A stretch of DNA of 14,457 nucleotides from Xanthobacteraceae bacterium. Its GTDB lineage: Bacteria > Pseudomonadota > Alphaproteobacteria > Rhizobiales > Xanthobacteraceae. The notes under the pieces are model-generated. The model saw nothing but the letters and a program-made list of their open reading frames with translations. It was not told the DNA's origin and searched no databases. The DNA is taken from contig JASHQO010000094.1 in assembly GCA_030039105.1 (NCBI GenBank), forward strand, positions 1 through 14,457. The letters are read 5' to 3'. The position numbers and the translations under genes were made by a program. Shown in pieces: positions 1 to 5,359 of this stretch. Each line of letters begins with the position of its first letter. The stretch's first letter is position 1.

Positions 1-76
1 TGCGCACCTTGGCGAGCGCGCCGCCGTAGCGGCCGATCGCGGTGCGCGCGGCATCGCAGATGAAGACCTCTCGCAT
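1..76 (-). CDS. Thiolase (acetyl-CoA acetyltransferase family), N-terminus only
   Basis: The minus strand opens with ATG at 76-74 and reads 25 codons before leaving the window. The translation begins MREVFICDAARTAIGRYGG, the characteristic start of the thiolase family; 3-oxoadipyl-CoA and acetyl-CoA thiolases commonly start MREAFICDAxRTPIGRYGGAL. A GGGAG Shine-Dalgarno-like stretch lies upstream on the minus strand. Thiolases cleave 3-ketoacyl-CoA with CoA to release acetyl-CoA. The catalytic Cys and the His and Cys of the C-terminal half are outside the window. It is divergent from a hydratase, CoA ligase and dehydrogenase cluster, so I infer that it performs the thiolysis step of the same side-chain degradation. 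It could instead be the beta-ketoadipate thiolase pcaF. The family is fairly secure; the substrate is not. Confidence 0.8.
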   Translation of the reverse strand, partial: MREVFICDAARTAIGRYGGALAKVR

Positions 77-167
77 CGGGCGCTCCCTGGTCGTTCTGCC
101 CTGATTGACGCTATTTACGGGGCACGGCGGACAGGGTCAAATGGCGCCGGTTATCGTCAGGCTACCT

Positions 168-974
168 ATGACCGGGCCCGCATCATCCGCCGAGTTCGCC
201 GCCCTGCCGCCGACGCTGCGCGCCGAGCGGCACGGTGCCGTCGCGGTGCTCAAGCTCAATCGCCCGGACAAGCGCAACGCGCTCGATGATGCCACCGTGC
301 TCGGCATCGAAGCGTTCTTTGCCGCGATCCCCGACGGCATCGGCGCCGTGGTGCTGGCCGGCGAAGGCGGCAATTTCAGCGCCGGTCTCGACCTTGCGGA
401 ACTTGGCGAGCTCGACGTGGTCGCCGGCGTCGAGCATTCGCGGTTCTGGCATCGCGTCTTCGAGAAGATCGAGTTCGGCAAGGTGCCGGCGGTTGCGGTG
501 CTCCACGGCGCCGTGGTCGGCGGCGGGCTCGAAATCGCCGCGGCGTGCCACGTCCGGGTCGCGGAGCGGTCCGCGTTCTATGCGCTGCCGGAGACGAGCC
601 GCGGCATTTTCCTCGGCGGCGGCGGCTCGGTGCGGCTGCCGCCGCTCATCGGCACCGCGCGCATGATGGACATGATGCTGACCGGCCGCGCGCTGTCCGC
701 CGAGGAAGGCCAGGCGATCGGGCTCACCCATTATCTCGTCGACAACGGCGCCGGTTTCGCCAAAGGCCTCGAGCTTGCGCAAAAGATCGCCGGCAATGCG
801 CCGTTCAGCAACTACGCCGTGATGCACGTGCTGCCGCGCATCGCGCGGGGCGATCCGGCCACCGGCTTTGCCACCGAAGCGCTCACCGCCGCTATCGCCC
901 AGGCCGACGAGGAGGCGAAAGCGCGCATGAAGGCGTTCCTGGAAAAGCGCGGCCCCAAGGTCGCGCGCAGCTAG
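168..974 (+). CDS. Enoyl-CoA hydratase/isomerase (crotonase family)
   Basis: A 268-residue crotonase-fold protein, normal length for the family. The core LNRPDKRNAL motif is followed by the oxyanion-hole segment FSAGLDL (residues 70-76) and VVGGGLE (116-122). Glutamates fall at E122 (GGGLE) and E142 (ALPE), 20 residues apart, matching the two catalytic glutamates of classical enoyl-CoA hydratase (E144 and E164 in rat). It should hydrate trans-2-enoyl-CoA. Next to feruloyl-CoA synthase the likely substrate is a hydroxycinnamoyl-CoA. A hydratase/lyase releasing an aldehyde is the alternative and cannot be excluded. The reading frame is open further upstream (TTG at 105, ATG at 141 with a close AGGG). 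ATG 168, with CAGG six bases upstream, gives an N-terminus like those I recall for homologues. The stop is 3 nt before the next start, so the two genes are almost certainly co-transcribed. Confidence 0.88.
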   Translation: MTGPASSAEFAALPPTLRAERHGAVAVLKLNRPDKRNALDDATVLGIEAFFAAIPDGIGAVVLAGEGGNFSAGLDLAELGELDVVAGVEHSRFWHRVFEKIEFGKVPAVAVLHGAVVGGGLEIAAACHVRVAERSAFYALPETSRGIFLGGGGSVRLPPLIGTARMMDMMLTGRALSAEEGQAIGLTHYLVDNGAGFAKGLELAQKIAGNAPFSNYAVMHVLPRIARGDPATGFATEALTAAIAQADEEAKARMKAFLEKRGPKVARS

Positions 975-977
975 GCC

Positions 978-2861
978 ATGACCCTCGCCTCGGCCACGAC
1001 CGGCTCGGAGCAACGTCTGCCGCCGCTGCGGCCGGTGCGGCTCGGCGCGCCCGACGTCGTGGTCGAGCGCCGGACCGACGGCATCATCGTGTTGCGTTCG
1101 CCGCACCCCCTGGCGCCGTACGCGCAAAACCTCACCGAACGCCTCGTGCATTGGGCAAGCGCGGCGCCGGCCCGAGTCTTTTTGGCGCAACGCGACGCAT
1201 CGGGCGCCTGGCGCACGCTGACCTACGCCGACGCTTTGGGCAAAGTCCGCGCCATCGCCGCGGCATTGCTGGCGCGTGGCTTGTCCGCCGAGCGCCCGAT
1301 CGCCATCCTTTCCGGCAACGATATCGAGCACGCTTTGCTCGGCCTCGCGGCGATGCATGTCGGCATTCCCTATGCGCCGATCTCGGTGCCCTACTCGCTG
1401 CTATCGAAAGATTTCGGCAAGCTCAAAACCATCATCGCGGTTTTGGCACCCGGCCTCGTTTTTGCCGCGAGCGGCATCGCGTTCGCGCGCGCGATCGCCG
1501 CAGCCGTGCCGCCAGGCGTCGAAGCCGTCGTTACCGCCAATCCGCCGCCCAACCGGCCGGCGACGCTGTTTGCAGAACTGACCGGCACGCCGCCGACGTC
1601 GGCCGTCGCTGCGGCCCATGCGACAGTCGGTCCCGACACCGTCGCCAAAATCCTGTTCACCTCCGGCTCGACCGGCCAGCCCAAGGGCGTGATCAACACC
1701 CAGCTCATGCTGTGCGCCAACCAGGCGATGATCCGCGCCGGCCTCGCGTTCGTCGCTGACGAGCCGCCGGTGATCGTCGACTGGTTGCCGTGGAACCACA
1801 CCTTCGGCAGCAATCACAATTTCAATCTCGTGCTGGAAAACGGCGGCTCGCTTTATATCGACGACGGCAAGCCGCTGCCCGGCGCCATCGAAACCACCGC
1901 GCGCAATCTGCGCGACGTGCCGTGCAACGTCTATTTCAACGTGCCGAAGGGTTTCGAGATGCTGCTGCCGTATCTCGAAGCCGACCGCGCGATGCGCGAG
2001 ACATTTTTCAGCCGGCTGAAGGTGATGTTCTATGCCGGCGCCGGCCTGTCGCAGCACGTGCTCGATGCGATCCAGCGCCTTGGGGTCGAGACCACCGGCG
2101 AGCGCATCACGTTCCTGTCGAGTCTCGGCTCGACCGAGACCGCGCCGGCCGCGGTTGCCTGCTCGTGGCAATCGGAACGCGCCGGCAATATCGGCCTGCC
2201 GCTGCCCGGCGTGGAGATGAAGCTCGTGCCGCGCGACGGCAAGCTCGAATGCCGGCTCAAAGGCGCCAATATCACGCCCGGCTACTACAAGGCGCCGCAG
2301 CTCACGGCCGATGCCTTCGACGACGAAGGTTTCTACAAGATCGGCGACGCGGTGAAGTTTGCCGATCCGGCCGACCCGGCCAAGGGCTTGATGTTCGATG
2401 GCCGCCTTGCCGAGGACTTCAAGCTCGCCACCGGCACCTGGGTCAGCGTCGGGCCGCTGCGTGGCGCGTTCATCGCGCATTTCGCGCCCTTCGTCCGCGA
2501 CGTGGTGTTGGCCGGCGCCGACCGTGACGCCATCACCGCGTTGGTGTTTCCCGATGCCGATGCCTGCCGCAAGCTGGCGCCAAGTCTCGCCGCCGACGCG
2601 CCGGTCGCGGCCGTGCTCGCCGACGCCGGCGTGCGCCACGAATTCAAGCGCCTGCTCGACAAGCTGATGCGGACCTCGAGCGGCACGTCGAACCGCATCC
2701 GCCGCGCCGCCCTGCTCGCCGAGCTGCCGTCGCTCGACATCGGCGAAATGACCGACAAGGGCTCCATCAACCAGCGCGCGGTGCTTGCAAATCGCGCCGC
2801 CTTGGTCGAAGACCTCTACGCCGAACCGCCTCCCGCCCACGTCATCGTCGCCGGGACATGA
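978..2861 (+). CDS. fcs: Feruloyl-CoA synthase (AMP-forming acyl-CoA ligase)
   Basis: A 627-residue adenylate-forming enzyme that activates ferulate or related hydroxycinnamates with ATP and CoA. The phosphate-binding motif TSGSTGQPKG is at residues 228-237. A WLPWNHTFGSNHNFN stretch, typical of feruloyl-CoA synthases, follows. The A5-like GSTET region comes next, then GD at 456-457 and DGR at 474-476. The catalytic lysine of the C-terminal domain is K594 in TDKGSINQ. The N-terminal LGAPDVVVERRTDG segment and overall length also fit the Fcs subfamily rather than short 4-coumarate ligases. It starts 3 nt after the hydratase stop and has no strong ribosome site, which suggests translational coupling. 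The subfamily call is from remembered sequence similarity; the exact substrate (ferulate, p-coumarate, caffeate) is inferred. Confidence 0.88.
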   Translation: MTLASATTGSEQRLPPLRPVRLGAPDVVVERRTDGIIVLRSPHPLAPYAQNLTERLVHWASAAPARVFLAQRDASGAWRTLTYADALGKVRAIAAALLARGLSAERPIAILSGNDIEHALLGLAAMHVGIPYAPISVPYSLLSKDFGKLKTIIAVLAPGLVFAASGIAFARAIAAAVPPGVEAVVTANPPPNRPATLFAELTGTPPTSAVAAAHATVGPDTVAKILFTSGSTGQPKGVINTQLMLCANQAMIRAGLAFVADEPPVIVDWLPWNHTFGSNHNFNLVLENGGSLYIDDGKPLPGAIETTARNLRDVPCNVYFNVPKGFEMLLPYLEADRAMRETFFSRLKVMFYAGAGLSQHVLDAIQRLGVETTGERITFLSSLGSTETAPAAVACSWQSERAGNIGLPLPGVEMKLVPRDGKLECRLKGANITPGYYKAPQLTADAFDDEGFYKIGDAVKFADPADPAKGLMFDGRLAEDFKLATGTWVSVGPLRGAFIAHFAPFVRDVVLAGADRDAITALVFPDADACRKLAPSLAADAPVAAVLADAGVRHEFKRLLDKLMRTSSGTSNRIRRAALLAELPSLDIGEMTDKGSINQRAVLANRAALVEDLYAEPPPAHVIVAGT

Positions 2862-2888
2862 CCCTTCCATCCGAAACATGAGCTGACC

Positions 2889-3650
2889 ATGGACATCAAA
2901 GGACATGCCGCGATCGTGACCGGCGGCGCCTCGGGGCTCGGCGCCGCCACCGCGCGGATGCTCGCCGCGGCCGGCGCCAAGGTGGCGATCTTCGACGTCA
3001 ATCATAAGGCCGCGGCCGAGGTCGCGATCGACATCGACGGCATCGCGGTTACCTGCGACGTCACCGACGCTGCTGCCACCGAAGCCGCCTTCGCCAAGGC
3101 CAAGGCCGATCACGGCATCGCCCGCATCCTCGTCAACTGCGCCGGCATCGGCCCGGCCAAGCGCATCGTCGGCCGCGACGGGCCGATGCCGCTCGCCGAC
3201 TTCGAGCGCGTCATCTCGATCAACCTGATCGGCACCTTCAACGCCATGCGGCTCGCCGCGGCCGCGATGCAGGACGTCGAGCCGATGCAGGACGGCGAGC
3301 GCGGCATCGTCATCTGCACCGCATCGGTCGCCGCCTACGAGGGCCAGATCGGCCAGGCGGCCTACGCGGCATCGAAGGGCGGCGTGGTGGCGCTGGTGAT
3401 GCCGGCGGCGCGCGAATTCGCCCAGTTCGGCATTCGCGTCAACGCCATCGCGCCCGGGATTTTCTCCACCCCGATGCTGCACGCGCTGCCGGAAGCCGCG
3501 CAACAAAGCCTCGCCGTCTCGGTGCCGTTCCCAAAGCTGCTCGGCCAGCCGTCGCAATATGCCGATCTGGTCCGCCACATGATCGAGAACCGCTACCTCA
3601 ACGGCGCAGTCGTCCGCCTCGACGGCGCGCTGCGCATGGCGCCCAGATGA
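2889..3650 (+). CDS. SDR-family 3-hydroxyacyl-CoA dehydrogenase (HSD17B10-like)
   Basis: A 253-residue short-chain dehydrogenase. The Rossmann motif TGGASGLG is at 11-18, with D36 at the end of beta-2 indicating NAD rather than NADP. CDV is at 56-58, NCAG at 83-86 and N112 in the active-site helix. The catalytic residues are S146, Y159 and K163 (YAASK). The sequence around TASVAAYEGQIGQAAYAASK and the PGIFSTPML segment resemble type-II 3-hydroxyacyl-CoA dehydrogenases (HSD10/FabG-like). In this cluster it would oxidise the 3-hydroxy-3-arylpropanoyl-CoA made by the hydratase to the 3-keto thioester for thiolysis. It lies 27 nt after fcs in the same direction. Its last codon and stop lie inside the first units of the heptamer-repeat hairpin that follows. 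The enzyme class is firm; the substrate is inferred from neighbours. Confidence 0.88.
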   Translation: MDIKGHAAIVTGGASGLGAATARMLAAAGAKVAIFDVNHKAAAEVAIDIDGIAVTCDVTDAAATEAAFAKAKADHGIARILVNCAGIGPAKRIVGRDGPMPLADFERVISINLIGTFNAMRLAAAAMQDVEPMQDGERGIVICTASVAAYEGQIGQAAYAASKGGVVALVMPAAREFAQFGIRVNAIAPGIFSTPMLHALPEAAQQSLAVSVPFPKLLGQPSQYADLVRHMIENRYLNGAVVRLDGALRMAPR

Positions 3651-3747
3651 CAGACGACGGACGACAGACGACGGAGGGCAGATGATAAGCGGGCTATCGA
3701 AGATATCCGGACATTTTCAATCCGTCGTCTGTCGTCCGTCGTCCGTC
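3646..3747. repeat. Heptamer-built inverted repeat (copy A)
   Basis: The left arm is a run of 7-nt units: GATGACA, GACGACG, GACGACA, GACGACG, GAGGGCA, GATGATA (3646-3687). The right arm (3721-3747) is the reverse complement, in units such as TCCGTCG and TCTGTCG. A perfect 23-nt arm at 3653-3675 pairs with 3721-3743 and extends to 27 nt with one mismatch (3649 to 3747), around a 45-nt loop. The element fills the gap between the dehydrogenase and thioesterase genes: the dehydrogenase stop (3648-3650) is in the first unit, and the thioesterase ATG follows at 3753. A related copy lies at 9650-9716. Such a long stem could act as an mRNA stabiliser or attenuator; no function is shown. Confidence 0.85.
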
Positions 3748-3752
3748 CCCTG

Positions 3753-4181
3753 ATGTTCAGCCACATCCGCACCACGCGCGTCGAATGGGGCGACTGCGAC
3801 CCCGCCGGCATTATTTTCTACGCGCGTTATTTCGACTTCTTCGACGTCTCGACCACGATGCTGCTCGAACGCGCGCTCGGCATGAAGAAGATCGAGTATC
3901 TGAGGGCCTATGACTTCATGGGCCACCCGCTGGCGGAGACGCGGGCCAAGTTCCGGCTGCCGACGCGGTTCGGCGACGAGGTTTCGATCGAGACCAAGCT
4001 TGTCGAGATCGGCAGGTCGAGCTTCAGGCTCGAGCACAAGTTGACCAACCAGGGCGCGTTGGCGGTCGAGGGCACCGAGACGCGGGTCTGGGTGGTGCGC
4101 GACCCGGCCGATCCGAAGCGCATAAAGTCGCAGGCGATCCCCGCCGAGGTGGTTGCGCGCCTGACGCATGGCGGAGCCTGA
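3753..4181 (+). CDS. Acyl-CoA thioesterase, 4-hydroxybenzoyl-CoA thioesterase type (hotdog fold)
   Basis: A 142-residue hotdog-fold protein of normal length. The N-terminal motif VEWGDCDPAGIIFYARYFD (residues 10-28) matches the signature of the Pseudomonas CBS3 4-hydroxybenzoyl-CoA thioesterase, whose catalytic aspartate (Asp17) corresponds to D16 here. It should hydrolyse an aryl-CoA or other acyl-CoA to the free acid and CoA. In this cluster it would release vanillate or 4-hydroxybenzoate from the CoA ester after thiolysis. The start at 3753 is 5 nt past a large inverted repeat and has no recognisable Shine-Dalgarno (preceding bases are CGTCCCCTG). The motif near the N-terminus leaves no other sensible start. 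YbgC-type thioesterases share the fold, so substrate specificity is an inference. Confidence 0.85.
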   Translation: MFSHIRTTRVEWGDCDPAGIIFYARYFDFFDVSTTMLLERALGMKKIEYLRAYDFMGHPLAETRAKFRLPTRFGDEVSIETKLVEIGRSSFRLEHKLTNQGALAVEGTETRVWVVRDPADPKRIKSQAIPAEVVARLTHGGA

Positions 4182-4257
4182 AGGGCCGCCGTCCACGGCT
4201 TGCCGGTCCAGCCTTCCGGTGTGCTAGAAGCTTGCGGCCATCAAGGGAGAGACGTCC

Positions 4258-5280
4258 ATGCGGGTCGATGCGTACACCCACTTTTTTCCGAAGAAATTCT
4301 TCGACAAGCTCAACGAGGTCGCCGGCAACTACAAGGACATGGGCAAGCGCATCCGCTCGCTGCCGGCGTTGTTCGACCTCGACGTGCGCAAGAAGATCGT
4401 CGACGGCCACAAGGACTATCAGCAAATCCTGTCCTATCCGCAGCCGCCGATCGAGCGCTTCGCCAAGTCGCCTAAGGACGTCGACGAGTTCTGCAAGATC
4501 ATCAATGACGGCTTCGCCGAGCTGATCGCCAAGGAGAAGGATCACTTCCCCGGCTGGGTGGCGCAGGTGTCGCTCGCCGCGCCGGACGCCGGCGTCGCCG
4601 AAGCCGACCGTGCCATGAAGAACGGCGCGCTCGGCGTGCAGATCTACACCAACGTTGCCGGCAAGCCGATCGACCGGCCGGAATACCGCCCGTTCTGGAA
4701 GAAGATGAACGAGCTCGGTGCGCCGATCTGGCTCCATCCGGCGCGCGGCGCCGAGACGCCGGATTATCCGGAGGCCGAGGCCAAGTCGCTCTACGAAATC
4801 TGGTGGACCATCGGCTGGTCCTACGAGACCGCCGCCGCCATGCTGCGGCTGGTCTATTCCAAGATCATGGACACCCACCCGAACCTGAAGATCATCACCC
4901 ACCACTTCGCCGGCATCGTGCCAATGCTGGAAGGCCGGCTCGGCCCGGGCAACGACGTGATGGGCAACCGCAGCACCGACGAGGACTACGTCTCGCTACG
5001 CAAAAGCCTGAACAAGCGGCCGCTCGATTACTTCAAGAACGATTTCTGGGCCGACACCGCCGCCTTCACCGCCGAGCCGGCGACCAAATGCGGCATGGAG
5101 TTCTTTCCGATCGACAAGATCGTGTTCGCCTCCGACTGCCCGTTCGACCCGGAAGGCGGCACCATGTATCCGCGCGAGACCTTGCGCATCCTCGACAAGC
5201 TGAAGATGGACAAGGCGACCGCCGACAAGGTTTTTTACAAAAACCTCGAGGCGGTCACCGGCAAGAAGCTGGTGAAGTAA
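4258..5280 (+). CDS. ACMSD-like amidohydrolase family protein (COG2159), substrate unknown
   Basis: A 340-residue metal-dependent TIM-barrel protein of the amidohydrolase_2 group, which includes ACMSD, gamma-resorcylate decarboxylase and 5-carboxyvanillate decarboxylase. Expected metal and active-site positions are H8, H160 (IWLHPARG), H215/H216 (ITHHFAG) and D293 (FASDCPFDPEGG). The usual HxH after strand 1 is YTH here (Y6, H8), so the first metal ligand is a tyrosine. Family members decarboxylate or hydrolyse aromatic-ring or ring-cleavage acids, which suits a lignin-monomer cluster, but the reaction is not predictable. A good ribosome site, AAGGGAG, precedes ATG 4258. The 76-nt gap after the thioesterase (4182-4257) shows no clear promoter or terminator. 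Confidence 0.8.
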   Translation: MRVDAYTHFFPKKFFDKLNEVAGNYKDMGKRIRSLPALFDLDVRKKIVDGHKDYQQILSYPQPPIERFAKSPKDVDEFCKIINDGFAELIAKEKDHFPGWVAQVSLAAPDAGVAEADRAMKNGALGVQIYTNVAGKPIDRPEYRPFWKKMNELGAPIWLHPARGAETPDYPEAEAKSLYEIWWTIGWSYETAAAMLRLVYSKIMDTHPNLKIITHHFAGIVPMLEGRLGPGNDVMGNRSTDEDYVSLRKSLNKRPLDYFKNDFWADTAAFTAEPATKCGMEFFPIDKIVFASDCPFDPEGGTMYPRETLRILDKLKMDKATADKVFYKNLEAVTGKKLVK

Positions 5281-5288
5281 AAATTCAT

Positions 5289-5306
5289 CTCTCCCCGCGT
5301 GCGGAG
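5289..5306. repeat. Small imperfect palindrome after the amidohydrolase gene
   Basis: CTCTCCCCGCGTGCGGAG begins 8 nt after the TAA stop and can form an imperfect hairpin. It looks like a decayed piece of the CTCTCCCCGC...GCGGGGAGAG palindromes I recall as common between genes in Bradyrhizobium relatives. A second weak stem, CCGGC/GCCGG, lies at 5316-5333. No U-run follows, so it is not a classical terminator. The rest of the 79-nt gap to mutS shows nothing else. Confidence 0.35.
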
Positions 5307-5359
5307 GCGCGCCACCCGGCCGATGAAAGCCGGCGAGCCATCTGCTAAGGCAATTGGCC

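Noticed and set aside
105..133. Promoter for the hydratase/fcs genes starting at TTGACG (105-110)
   Set aside because: No acceptable -10 box occurs at 16-18 nt. Nothing else in the 91-nt divergent gap stands out as a regulator site.
105..167. A longer N-terminus for the enoyl-CoA hydratase (TTG 105 or ATG 141)
   Set aside because: The added residues do not look family-like. ATG 141 has only a close AGGG; it remains a possible start but is less likely than 168.
183..1358. A 391-codon minus-strand open frame across the hydratase and the start of fcs
   Set aside because: It is antisense to two genes with conserved catalytic motifs. It is best explained by GC-rich codon bias.
1401..3578. A 725-codon open frame on the minus strand opposite fcs and the dehydrogenase gene
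   Set aside because: It is fully antisense to two well-supported genes. Its composition (Arg, Gly, His and Asp rich) is that of a shadow frame in high-GC DNA, and it has no recognisable domain.
3646..3747. CRISPR-like or simple microsatellite array
   Set aside because: The units are contiguous 7-mers with no spacers, and the second half is the reverse complement, so it is a hairpin rather than a CRISPR or plain tandem array.
5289..5333. Rho-independent terminator after the amidohydrolase gene
   Set aside because: The stems are short or imperfect and no T-run follows.
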